NCBI GenBank assembly: GCA_032164245.1
Contig: JAVMKO010000003.1
Coordinates: forward strand, 63,620,390 to 63,684,389
Direction: 5' to 3'
Source: Sternotherus odoratus
Lineage: Eukaryota; Chordata; Testudines; Kinosternidae
DNA length: 64,000 bases
Of this stretch, positions 11,275 to 22,449 are shown piece after piece. The translations under genes were made by a program, and so were the position numbers. Within the stretch, counting starts at the first letter, position 1, and every line of letters starts with the position of its first letter. The notes under the pieces were generated by a model. It was not told where the DNA came from, did no database searches, and saw nothing but the letters and a program-made list of their open reading frames with translations.

Positions 11275-12485
11275 TCTTCCTCAGTTCAGCCACCAGGGAT
11301 AAGGGGCTCTGTTAAAAGGTTAGTGATCCTGGTTTAGTATTAGGCAGTAGGCTTTTTCAGATGTTCACCATGTCCCATATATTTTTTTTGGCTCTTTCTA
11401 TGTTCAGAAAGTTACATTTGTAGCGTGTCATCTGCCAACAAGTGTAACAGTAGTGGCAGAATAAAGTGCTGTTAAGAGGTACTAGATCTCACAGTATCTG
11501 GCACTAGCTCCTGGTGGGGGCTTTTGAGGGGTCTCTGCTGCTCCCAACTAGCCCTCCTTAGCTTGATCCAGTCAGAGCAGTTCTTGGACCCTCACCTCTA
11601 ATGAAGTCTAGCAGTCTGCTTCAGTCCCCTGGCTGTGTTCATGGATGCAGCCTAGCACAGGGGTATTACCCCTTTGTTGGCCCAGGCCTTTCTGCCTCCC
11701 CTTCCTTCTCTGTATTCTCCTCTTTATAGCAAGCCTTGTGTCCTCTGTTGGTTGCAGTGGTAGGTGCCTACTTCAATGACCATGTTTGTAGCTAAATGTA
11801 TGAGAAAGAGAAAGTGATTGTGGATGGCAAGAGGAGCAGCAATTGCTGCAGCTTGGGCAGAGAAGAGAAGCTGAGGTAGTGGGATATGTAGTGGTGGTGG
11901 TGGTGAATGGAAACGGAGAATAAATGTGTTGTGCTAGAAGTGCTGTTGTCCAAGCAAAAGCAATGGTTGTGTATTAGGGACTTGGCAGAGGAGATTCCTG
12001 GATTTCTGTTGTTTGCAGGAGACGGGTTCTGTTGTTTTATGGAGTGGAATCAAGAAGGTGCAGGGGGGAGAGAAGACGGGAAAGGGAGTTAGAGCTATAC
12101 TGAAAGGAAAGTCCCCTTACAAGTTTTGTTGATTATATCAATAGGTGTATTAACTTGGGCTGTGATCTATTCAGCATCTGACTGAGTGGATGCCATGCTT
12201 GGATAGATGGTCTTTCAGACCATGTTGTGAGAAATTCAACCCATGGCTGTTTTCTCTCTGACTCTGAACTGAAATGAATTAGTAAAGGTGCTTTTTTTTA
12301 AGATAAGACTAATTTCCTATACCATTTTATGAAATATGAATCACTGCCCCAGTGTTCTGCCTAAATTCTAACTTTGGTGATTAAATCCTCTCAACCTAGT
12401 AATTTTGGCTGGGTACAGTATTCTTCACTTCCTTTCCTAAACAGTTGTGTAGGGTTGCAGTGTACTGTTTTCAGTTATGTGGTCG
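11275..12485. other. No gene or element recognised
   Basis: Mixed-composition intergenic sequence with a short GGT/GTG run at 11889-11906; nothing else supported. Confidence 0.5.
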
Positions 12486-12489
12486 GCTG

Positions 12490-12590
12490 TGGGTAAAGTG
12501 ATCCCTATATACCTCCCACTGGTGAGGCTTAATTAGTTCACGTTAAAGTGCATTGAGATCCTTGGATGAAAAGCACTATAACAGTGCTTA
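12490..12590 (+). repeat. MIR-type SINE tail
   Basis: The order gtgaggcttaattagttcac, aaagtgcattgagatcc, gatgaaaagcactata matches the 3' part of ancient amniote MIR-type repeats. Confidence 0.6.
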
Positions 12591-12599
12591 AGTGGTAGT

Positions 12600-14615
12600 T
12601 TTTACTATGCAATTTAATTTTTGAAGATATATGAATAATAGTATCAGAAAAGTAGAACCATTTAAAACCTAGTTCACATGTTGGACATTTTCTGCATTTA
12701 TCGTTTCGTTCCATAGAGAACTTGCACAAGTGAGTACTTTTCCCCAGCAACAAATACTGCAATGAACATAACTGAACTACATTTACTTTTTCTCAGCCTG
12801 CCACAGCTGAAAACATTCTAAAGCAATTCTATATTCTCCTTATCAAAATCAACTATATACAAATAGAATACAGGTTCTAAGAGGACCTCAAATAACACAT
12901 TGGAGTCCCACTATAAAACAGTCTAACTCTGTATGATGGGACTAGAGCTCAGCTACACAGACCTTGTTACCAAATGTTACAGATTTAGAGACCTGCAATG
13001 CAGTAAAAGTTTGATAGTAAAATGAAAGGAGAGGGCTAGGAAATAAAAGAGATAGGAAGACTTCCTTTCCATTTACTCACAGCATTCCATATTTCAATGT
13101 ATTTATAAATATGGCCTTGTTTTAGGAGTTTAGCAAAACAAGCATAGTTTACTACTAACTTTCTCCTATCTACAAGTGGCAATTGCAGCTAGCAGCCTGT
13201 AATTTGTCAGTGACAGATAACAGAATGCTGTTATACTGTATCTGGTTAATCCAAGCTCAGTTTATCTTGCGTATGTGTCTGGGTAGCCCAGAGATATAAG
13301 TGCTAACAAATCTCCTGGCACACGCAAGTACGCTGTTGCCTTGTTCATCTGATTTTTTTAAATCCATATAAAATGTTCTTCCATGGTCTGATAACTATAA
13401 AATGTACCTTTTGAACTCTGAGAAAACTGAAACTTAATGGAAAACTCCACTTTCATTCAGCATTTTGAAGAGAGGTAATGAGAGGGGGAGAAAGATTTTT
13501 CTAAACAAATGAGCTTTCACATCATAAACAATTTTCTTTATGTTGCACTGTTTCACGATGGAACATTAGAGTCTGTATTGTGCAATCTTTTTAAAAGGAG
13601 AGACTATTACTGTTTGTGGTTAGTTACCATTTTTAGCCTATTATTTGGGGGAAATGTTATCCACTAATGGCAGCACATAGGAAATTGTTCCCTGGACAGA
13701 AATGGCCTACAGCAACCAGGAAACATCTTTGGGAATGGAGATTCACTAATAGCTTTACCTCTTTGAAACTTTTTATATTATTCTTTGTTTTACTGCAAAG
13801 TTGGCTATAGAAGAGGATATTCCCTTTACCAGAGGCTATTAGTCACTAAACATAGTTCATGCTGTACATGGGAGGAATAAATCACGACAAATGGAAATTG
13901 TTTCTTAAAGACCAACCAAAGCATCCTTTTATAAATTGGACCATTAGGTACAATTATTTTACTTATGTTTAGGTGTCCATTTTCCAATTTGTATTTTGTT
14001 CACTTTGCCTAAGAACTTAATTTGCACTTTGTCTTTTCAGTATGGGTAAGCATGCTCTAAGGTTAACTTTATAGAAAAACAACTGATAGTGATAGTTCAT
14101 TTTGTACTAAATATGACATAAGTACAGTGTGCACAGACTACTAAACTATCAGACAATTGTATCACGGACTACCATTAATCCAGCCTTAAATCTAAATACT
14201 ACATATGTTACTGTATCAGTGGACATTACAGAATGCAGAGGCTTCAGTAAACTTCTTCTTTAGACTAAGAATTAGCTGTATAGCTCAATTTTTAACATAT
14301 TGGTATTCATATTTTGCATTTCCATAGTATCTTTCATCAGAGGAAAATCTCAAATAGCTTTACAAGTGTTAATGAAATGAAATGATCACTTCATATCTAA
14401 CCTCTGCTAGACACTAAAAATCATGGACAGAACAGACACACTGGATTTATGGTTTATCACAACAATCTGTAACCCACCAACAACTGCTCCCAGTTGCCTT
14501 TTTGCCCCCTGCCTACCTGTCCTCTGAAGGGGTGTTAACAGGCTACTCAGGGTCCCTTGAAATATGCATTAACTACTTATGCTAAACAAGTTCCACGTTG
14601 TATTTAGCTGTGACA
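12600..14615. other. No gene seen; AT-rich intergenic DNA
   Basis: No exon or transposon could be supported. Low repeat content over 2 kb makes conserved noncoding elements possible but this cannot be judged from one sequence. Confidence 0.5.
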
Positions 14616-14621
14616 CTCTGA

Positions 14622-15240
14622 GGATAGCTACGCTGCAATTAAAACCCCTCAACTGGCTTGTGCCAGCTGACTTGGGCTAAGTTATTTGGCAGTGTTTAGG
14701 GCAGTGATGAAGCTCCGCCAGTCCTGTCTGTGTCTGGCAAGTCTTTCCCATTTGTGCCCCAGACTTTTCAGCTCGGCTTCCACAGCTCTCTACCATGTTG
14801 TTTTCAGGTGGCCACGTTTTCACTTGCCTTCAGGTGTCCATTTTATTTCTATTCTGATGATGGAATCAGTTTCCATCAAAAGCACATGGCCAATCCATCT
14901 CCAGCACCTCCTGGTAATAATGGTGCTCATATCCTCTTGGTTAGACTGTGTCCATAGGTCTTGGTTTGAAACTGTTCTGGACCAAAAGATATGAAGGATT
15001 TTTCTGAAGCAGGTTGTATGGAACGAAGACAGTTTTCTGAAGACAGTTTGGACATGTCATACTCGGCCTAAGGGGGTATTTAATTGTGGTGTAGCTGTTC
15101 TGGGACCCTGTGAGGTGGGAGGCTTTCAGAGCTCAGGCTACAGTCAAGCCCAAATGTCTACACTGCAATTACACAGTCCCTTAGCCCAACTAACTTAGCA
15201 TGGGCCAGCTGTGGGTGTCTAATTGCAGTGTAGACATACC
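14622..15240 (+). mobile_element. Palindromic MITE interrupted by a LINE fragment
   Basis: Left arm ggatagctacgctgcaatt...ggcttgtgccagctga and right arm (reverse complement) ggtatgtctacactgcaatt...ctggcccatgct form long inverted arms. Both ends are flanked by CTCTGA (14616-14621 and 15241-15246). The arms also match gggaccctgtgaggtggga inside. A LINE fragment sits between the arms. Confidence 0.75.
14683..15060 (-). pseudogene. RTE-type LINE ORF2 C-terminal remnant
   Basis: On the minus strand one frame reads CFRKILHIFWSRTVSNQDLW, then IITRRCWRWIGHVLLME, KWTPEGK, KRGHLKTTW and GHKWERLARHRQDWRSF. The WRWIGHVL box followed by KRGRP-like residues is a hallmark of the C-terminus of RTE-like LINE proteins. 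Two in-frame stops occur. The fragment is 5' truncated and lies inside a MITE, so it inserted after the MITE. The plus-strand open frame here is a shadow. Confidence 0.78.
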
Positions 15241-15257
15241 CTCTGATTACGTTTCCC

Positions 15258-15345
15258 AAACCTGAAGAAGAGCTCTGTGTAGCTTGTCTCTCTCACCAAC
15301 AACAGAGACTGGTCCAAGAAAAGATATTACCTCACCCAGCTTAAG
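15258..15345 (+). mobile_element. Second Penelope-like family fragment
   Basis: Contains cctgaagaagagctctgtgt, then gcttgtctctctcaccaac, ctggtccaagaaaagatatt and acctcaccc, a dispersed vertebrate repeat I recall. The recalled family sequence has CUGAAGA, a GAGCU/AGCUC stem and GAAAGC, a hammerhead-like order. In this copy the 3' half of the stem and the GAAA box are deleted. Confidence 0.5.
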
Positions 15346-15349
15346 TGTT

Positions 15350-16765
15350 AAGGCAGGCTCACAATGATTCTTTGAAATAAAATAGTAAAAGATAAATAAG
15401 CAAACTTAACTCATGGCAGAAGTGCACCCACTTTTAAGGTGGAATGCAGTGGTAGACCGTAGCCACCCCACACAACATAGGAGAACAGGAAGTGAAGAAG
15501 AATGCCAGCTGAAACTGTAGGTGGTATTTAGGGATGCAGAATGCAATTATTAGAGGTGAAATTTAGCCACGACAATGAAGTTAACATTCCTATTCTTACC
15601 AAAAAAAAGTCAGATGGGATTATTAGTGAAGGTGGACAGGGACTCTGTGAGTGTCTTCCAAACAGTAGCCATCCCAGTAGCACAAGTGCCCCAGGACACC
15701 ATGCTGGAAGCTGGTTCAAGACAAATTGTCACCTACAGAATCACCACCCCCACTTCTTGACACTCTCAGATACGCTGTGGAAGTCCTTTTCCAAACACTG
15801 GCCCAGCTCAAGAGTACTTAGCTTTGGAGCTCTGACGGCATCACAGCACAAGATGGCACAATTCCTGGGTAGTTTAAATTTAAACATAATTCTAACTGTT
15901 ATGAATATCAGAATGACTTCACTAGGCAGTCTTCAGAAAAAGCAGATTGTTTGTAGTACGCCCCGTAAAAAAAACCCAACAACTTAATGAACCTGGAATT
16001 AAGAAATTATTTTAAATTCCTTTCTTCAGCCAAAACAGTCTAGTTTTCTTAAAAATAAAGGTTAGAAATCCTGACAATTCCACTTTACAAAACACATTTA
16101 AGAGTATGTAGATACACGTGCCTTATGCTCCCCCAGGAGCGAAGAGGATAAGAAGAAGGAGAAGAAGAAGAAGAAGATACACAGTAAAGATCACCCAACA
16201 ACTTTAATTCTCCTCCTGTAACATCTTTAACCTTTCATCAGCCATTCTAACTATCCATGTGGAAAAGACACTACTTCTCCAGGTTGTGGATAGAGAACTG
16301 AAAATGTGAACTGAACGGTAGTTTTGTGATTGATTTGGTCTCCAATATGAAAACAGATACTTTGTTCCTCAGGAAACAAGGGGAATTTTCAAAGCAGAAT
16401 GTGGAGCAATGATGATTCTTTGAGAATATACTCTCCATACTGGGCTCTGTACAAGCTGTCCAGGTACTCACATCTCAGAAGAATGCCTCACATCTGGTAT
16501 GTTCAGAACCTTACAATGATGAGTTCTTCCGGACAATGCTATTGTCCCGGTTTCTTAATATCATTGGCTCTTGGCATGTCTATGGGTGCCCATCTCCCAA
16601 GCCACACCACTCTCCTGCCTCCCCATCCCCTTGGAATATTCTAGCCACTGAGTACTTAGATAACTGGAGCATGAGCTAATAACACCTAGTTTGAAATCAC
16701 CTAGTTGTCCAGCTGTCACTTGAGCTCCTAGATGGGAGTCCAAATGATTATACTCATCCAAGCAT
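15350..16765. other. No gene recognised; one long anonymous open frame
   Basis: A 148-codon plus-strand open frame at 15541-15987 has no recognisable domain, no splice context and ends in a poly-A-like run; it is probably chance or an old repeat. Confidence 0.45.
16137..16178 (+). repeat. (GAA)n-like purine microsatellite
   Basis: Imperfect run of agaagaagg and gaagaagaag units. Confidence 0.9.
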
Positions 16766-16769
16766 CTGG

Positions 16770-16945
16770 ACCATAAGAATGGCCATACTGGGTCAGTCCA
16801 AAGGTCCATCCAGCCCAGTATCCTGTCTTCTGACAGTGGCCAGTGCCAGGTGCCCTGGAGTGAGTGAACCTAACAGGTAATGATCAAGTGATCTCTCTCC
16901 TGCCATCTACCACCACCCTCTGATAAACAGAGCCTAGGGACACCA
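16770..16945 (-). mobile_element. CR1 LINE 3' UTR fragment
   Basis: The order ccatactgggtcagtccaaa, ggtccatccagcccagtatc, ctgtcttctgacagtggcc and gccaggtgccctggag is the reverse complement of a common sauropsid CR1 3' UTR. Related sequence occurs at 49660-49720. Confidence 0.85.
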
Positions 16946-16984
16946 AGTGGATCTGTGGTGAATTAAAGATCATTATATTATTAG

Positions 16985-17125
16985 GTAGATAAATAGGGTT
17001 ATCCCCATATCACAAAAGTGGAAACAGGCTCAAAGCTTGTTCCTTGCCCAGCTTCACACAGTGACAGTGCCACAGATAAAACTCAGAACTCCTGACTCCC
17101 AGTCCTAAGCTCTAACCTTAAATTA
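16985..17125 (-). repeat. MIR-type SINE fragment
   Basis: tccccatatcacaaaagtgg, cttgcccagcttcacacag and actcctgactcccagtc follow the reverse MIR order. Confidence 0.7.
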
Positions 17126-17129
17126 TTCT

Positions 17130-17726
17130 CCCTTCCCACCCCAAAAGAGCCATTCCCAAGGTAGAGATTCACAATTTAAGAGATGGTTCTTCATTTCCCC
17201 AGCTACCAGATATTCCGCAACCTCTCAGAACAGGCAGGGAAGAAGGGCAGGAAATGGAAGTCACTCTATATGCAAATACCAACCCATTAGGAAGAACATT
17301 ATACATGATAGAATCACACCACTTAATTTTCTCTAGAGGAGACAAATAAGGGTTCCCATTCATTTGACATGCTGTCCATGCATGGCTAAAAGACCAATAA
17401 CAACATTTGCCTCTGGCTATATATACCATGAACATCAACTTACAGATGACTGGATAAATAATAAAGGGGAAGGTCTGATCTGATTGGGCGGAGACCGTAT
17501 TTGTCACTTTTCTTTCAATTAAGAGGTTGGAGGACAATGGAGAGAGGGGAGAAAAAGATGAAGCCATCGGAAAGAAAGATACAAAATTAATAAAATAATT
17601 AAATTAAATTTCTGGAAAATTTCTCCTTTTCACTATTACTTCAGTATCCACATCACATAAAGCCCATTTCAATAAGGTGCTGATCAGCCTCAGTTCCACT
17701 AAGGTCAGGGTAGGGTTGCAATCAGC
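17130..17726. other. No gene recognised
   Basis: A 132-codon minus-strand open frame at 17169-17567 shows no domain and no codon signal that I can recognise. Confidence 0.45.
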
Positions 17727-17734
17727 ATCTTGCT

Positions 17735-18401
17735 CAGGGGTGGGCAAACGTTTTGGCCTGAGGGCCACATCAGGGTTGCAAAATTGTGTGGAGGGCTGGG
17801 TAGGGAAGGCTGTGCCTCCCAAGACAGCCTGGCCCCACCCCCTATCTGATCCCCTCCCACTTCCCACCCCGAATACCTTCCCTCAGAATCCCCAACCCAT
17901 CCAACCCTCCTTGTCCCCTGACCACCTGCTCCAGAGACACTTTTCCCCTAACCATCCCCCTGGCACTACACCCCCATCCCACCCCCCTGGTCCTTGTCCA
18001 CTGAACACCCCCTCCAGATACCCCCCTAACAAACTCCACCCTGCCCCAACCCTTATCCACCGCCCCACCCCCGACAGATCCCTGGAACTCCCATGCCCCA
18101 TTCAAAATCCGCCTGCTCCCAGACTGCCCCCCGGGACTCCCCGCCCATTATGCAACACTCCCCCTCCAGCTCCGGCCCCCCTTACCATGCTGCTCAGCAG
18201 CATGTCTGGCAGCCGCATGGAGCCAGACACATTGCCCCCCCACCCCCCACCCCCGAGTGCTGCATGCGCAGAGCACTGAGGCTCCAGTGTAGGGAGGAAG
18301 GTGAGGCTGGTGGCAGCTTCCCCTGCCGGGAGCTCAGGGGGCTGGACAGGACAAGTCCATGGGCAGGATGTGGCCCGCGGGCCACAGTTTGCCCACCCCT
18401 G
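17735..18401 (+). mobile_element. Nonautonomous hAT element with CAGGGGTGGGCAAAC termini
   Basis: Perfect 15-bp terminal inverted repeats at 17735-17749 and 18387-18401, flanked by imperfect 8-bp duplications ATCTTGCT and ACCTTGCA. The interior is strongly C-rich on the plus strand. The 200-codon proline-rich open frame inside is compositional and not a gene. Confidence 0.92.
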
Positions 18402-18409
18402 ACCTTGCA

Positions 18410-18485
18410 GGATTGGACTCATGTATAGTGTCTAGCACAATGGGGTCCTGGTCCATTACTGGGAGCTTCCAGGTGTTACCCCAAT
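18410..18485 (+). repeat. MIR/L2-type ancient repeat tail
   Basis: tagtgtctagcacaatgggg, tcctggtccattactgg match the conserved tail of an old amniote repeat; the hAT copy at 17735 inserted next to it. Confidence 0.6.
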
Positions 18486-18896
18486 GCAAATACGTAACAC
18501 AGTAAGACTTCTGGAAGCTTAAAACTGAGATGAAGTTGTTTGCTGAATTTTAGAACTTCCTCTTCAGTTCAGGGATTGAACTGCAGGAATTCAGAGCAAA
18601 AAAGCATGAGCTGGAGGCTGTAACAGATTCACAGCCTCTATGGCTCAAGCACAGAGGGGGAAGATGTAACACATGCTGACCTGGGTGTCACACATGAGCC
18701 CAAAATTTGATAGTCTGGAATGCTGTTAGCCTTTGAGTGGAAATCTACCACCATTTTAACTGCTAAGAGGAACTGGAGCAAAAGAGGACAAAATGGATCA
18801 GGATTTGGGCATGTGGTGGTTTGTGGATTAATTTGGTGTTATTCTGTGCACCCTACAGCCAATGCTAAAATGTATATGTCCTCTCAGGATCTAGGA

Positions 18897-19229
18897 CAGG
18901 GATCGGCTACCTTTGACACAGGGACCATCAGAGAAATCTGCTGACATGGTGGGATGGTTTGATTACCTTCAGTGTCCGCAGGTTTGGCTGATTGCATCTT
19001 CCACTGGCTACACTTCATTGTTCCAGGCCAATGGGGGCTGTGGGAAGCGGCGGCCAGCACATCCCTCAGCCGGAACCATTTCCCGCAGCCTTCATTGGCC
19101 TGGAAAAGCGAACGGCAGCCAGTGGGAACTGCGGTCGGCCAAACCTGCAGACACTAAAGGTAAACAAACCATCCTGGCCAGCCAAAGGATTTTCCTGACA
19201 TGCCGCATGCCAAAGGATGCCAATCCCTG
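18897..19229 (+). mobile_element. Nonautonomous hAT element with CAGGGATCGGC termini
   Basis: 19-bp terminal inverted repeats (18897-18915 and 19211-19229, 16 of 19 matching) and 8-bp flanks ATCTAGGA and ATCTAGAG. Interior arms around ttggcctggaaaagcg and ttccaggccaatggg are also inverted. Noncoding. Confidence 0.88.
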
Positions 19230-19318
19230 ATCTAGAGCTTTAACTCCTTAACCTTACATGATGTTAAATTTTCTATCTTTGACTGACCTAAACATAAAGG
19301 CAAAAAGGAGAACTACAC

Positions 19319-19660
19319 TAGTGGTTCTCAACCAGGGGTCCAGGGCCCTCAAGCAGGTTTCAGGGGGCCTCTAAGCAGGGCCAGCATTAGAGTCGTTGGG
19401 GCCCAGGGCAAAAAGCCAAAGCCCCGCTGACTGGGGCTGAAGCCCAGGTCCCTGAGCCCCACTACCTGGGGCTGAAGCTGAAGCCTGAGCAATATAGCTT
19501 TGTTGGGGTCCCGTAGCATGGGGCAAGAGGCAATTACCCTGTTTGCTACCTTTAACACGCTCGGGCTTTTATACACAGAAAACCAGTTATTGTGGCACAA
19601 GTGGGCCATGACGTTTCTATAGCATGTTGGGGGGCAGGGCCTTAGAAAGAAAATCACCAC
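19319..19660 (+). mobile_element. hAT fragment (TAGTGGTTCTCAACC end)
   Basis: The left end tagtggttctcaaccaggg is a Charlie/hAT-type terminus, followed by gctgaagcccaggtccctga repeats. The right terminus was not found, so the copy is truncated. Confidence 0.6.
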
Positions 19661-19818
19661 AAGCCTTTCCCCCTCCTTAAAGGATGGAAACACCAAACTG
19701 TTGTCTACTCTCTCACAATACTGTTACTGTGATTATGTAATTCAGTAAGATGTGTAAATTGTCGTTTTATGGATCTATTTCTGAACGCTACTCCAGAATT
19801 GATTTTGCTATTGAAAAT

Positions 19819-19820
<2 letters not shown>

Positions 19821-19877
<57 letters not shown>
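19821..19877 (+). repeat. (TG)n microsatellite
   Basis: About 57 bp of TG followed by tatacatatacacacaca, forming a TG/CA hairpin-prone border. Confidence 0.97.
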
Positions 19878-19880
<3 letters not shown>

Positions 19881-19914
19881 CATATACACACACACAGCCA
19901 CCAATAAGATACAC

Positions 19915-20095
19915 TTTGTCAGCAGATTTCCAAGCACCTTACAAAGGAAGTCAGTATCATTAGCCCCATTTTATCTGTAGGTAAACTGAGGTACAGAAGG
20001 GCAGTGGCTTACCCAAGGTTACCCAGCAAAGCCAGGGACAGAACCCAGGTCCCCTGAGGCCCAGTCTTGTTCTGTTCACTAGCCTCCTATAAACA
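19915..20095 (-). repeat. MIR-type SINE
   Basis: ccaagcaccttacaaagg, ccccattttatctgtagg, ggcttacccaaggttaccca and gacagaacccaggtcccc follow the reverse MIR consensus order. Confidence 0.8.
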
Positions 20096-20099
20096 TAGT

Positions 20100-22445
20100 T
20101 ACCAACTGTTCTAGAACTGTTAGAAGGCAACAGTGAATAAATATTATGCCTTGCCCATTTGTTATCATTAGCATACCCTGGGAACAGTGTATGCTGTCTC
20201 ATTTGGGCCCCACCCCTGCCTGCACTTGCCTGCACATAGGCCCGTGCCTGCATGCAGCCACATTAACTTCAATGAGATGCTGCCTGCACACAATCAGTTA
20301 TGGATCAGAGCCTCATGAGTAATTCTGCAATGGGGTGAGCAGATGAGCACCTTTGGTCTCCCATTGAAGCTGTAGGAGGGAGGTATCGAGTGCTCCCTAC
20401 AAGTTCTAACTACCTCCCAGGAGCAAGCGGATAGCCGTCTTACTTAGCTATCCACTCAGTCCATTAAACAAGGAGAGTCCACCTATCCTGACTTCCCTTC
20501 CTTAATATACTGTAATAGTAGAATATAATTCAGTTGATGGAGATTGAATCTATAATTCAGATGACCAGGTACTTCATAGGTGAATTAGACTTATGTTGTT
20601 TGAATTTTGTCTAAAAGCATTTTAAACTCAGAGATTGAAAAAAGTCAGTTATGTATTATTTAACATTTTCTTTGGATCTCGATAACCTACTTTACCTCAG
20701 ATTAATTTGTATTAGATACATCAGTGGACTGAAGTTTATCAAAAGCCTGTGTCAAATAGTTTTACAATGATGTGGCTGCAGTAAAAAGATTTTGTAATAG
20801 CATGGTCTTTTTGTACAGTGGATGTTACTTGACCTTTTGAAAGTTATATGATAATTTTTCACTTTATGTACATAAATTGGTAAGGAACAAGGTCAGCTCT
20901 GTGCCTTAATTTTTCCCCATTCTGGTTTATGGTACTCCCTGAACCTGGGAAACTCGGATTAACTCAGCAAATAATCATGTGATCAGCAGTCAAGTGCACC
21001 ATTACAAGCGGCACCAAGGAGTGGAACATATTTTATCTTTACTTGAAACATCTTCATTATAAGGGTATGCATCACATACTAATTCTCATGCTCTGCTACA
21101 CACAGTTATAGGTCTAGTTATTTGTGTTTAATAAGTGATATTGTGTTCAATAAGTGGTTTCACATCATCTGTCCTTAATTTATCTCGGGGAAAGTGCTTA
21201 AAAATATGCCTGGATCCCAGTTCACACTTTCCCTTCACAGTTTGCAGAGTGGTTTCCACAACCATTCTGCCTTGGTAGTGTTCTACACCCACTTTTACAG
21301 TGGTGTAAATACAACTCACCTGTCAAGGTGTATTACATGTTCCTCTCTGTAACCAGCCCAAGTATTTAGGGCTGTTCCAACTGCCCACTTGAATGTCTGG
21401 CTGCTTTCAGCTCTAGAGGTCCCCCGTGTGTTGGCCAAGATGGTGGCCATCACAAAATGCAATGTGGAATAATGCTCACAGTTTGCTAAGCAGAACCATG
21501 TAAGAGTAGAATTATTCCCTTATTAAATAAGAGAAGGATGAGAAATATTGAGTATTAATTTTCTTAGATAAACACACACACAGAAACAGACTGTTAATTA
21601 ACCCTGATAAATCCTATTATTTTAACACTTCAAATACAAAGCATAGAAGCAAGAGAACGTCAGAGTGGAATTAATGTTATTTCAACACTTTTTCTGTCTT
21701 CAGCCATTGTGTTTAGCACTTCACACATCAGGTGTTGCCAGCATGTTATATGAGGCCAACTTGTTCTGTGTCAAGCAAAGTTCAGCAATGACTGGCCAGC
21801 TGTTTGACAGAGAAAGGGAACCAGCTACTTTAATCAGGGGTTTAGAGTTCCATAAAGAAGCACTGGATGACTGGGAAGCAACAGAGAGCCAGAAATAGAA
21901 AGCTACAGACTGGAGTGCAATTGAAGGACAGTATTGGTAGTACTGTAATAGTGGAGATCATAAGATGAAGTGGAGAAGCAGCAAAGAGGAGCAACATTCA
22001 TGTCCAAATAACCCTCTAATTCTTGTCTAATACTTAAGGGAGCTGCAGAAGGAGCAATATAACCACTAGTAATGATTATCATCACCTTCCATCCCAAAGG
22101 ATCCCAACATACCTTACAGATTAAAGAATTGTTCATCCACTATTGAATTACTACTAGGGTGGAACACAGCAGCCATTGGGTAGCACCATACAACAGCTAT
22201 TATTAAGGAAATTAAGAATAATATCTCCTTTTGAGCCAGCAGGGGGAATTTTAAGTAGGCAGAATATAATTCCCTACACTCAAGCATTGGAAGGCTGTGG
22301 AAAGGCAGAAAGAATGTGCCCAAAGAGTACCAGTAAAGTTGCAGATTTTTTGTAATTGTTTGAGAACCTTTGGAAAAGGCCCAAAGGACACAGGGGCAAG
22401 CATTGGAAACATTTACACACCACATCTGACAGTAACAGAAGAAAG
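20100..22445. other. No gene seen
   Basis: AT-rich sequence with no supported exon. Short open frames such as 21665-21898 show no domain. Confidence 0.5.
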
Positions 22446-22449
22446 GCAC

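Noticed and set aside
15541..15987. 148-codon open frame
   Set aside because: No domain, no splice context and overlapping open frames in another phase; length alone does not support a gene.
17677..18279. 200-codon proline-rich open frame
   Set aside because: It lies almost wholly inside a hAT element with defined termini and target duplications; the open frame follows from C-rich composition.
18913..19230. 105-codon open frame
   Set aside because: Lies within a hAT element with inverted termini; no protein similarity.
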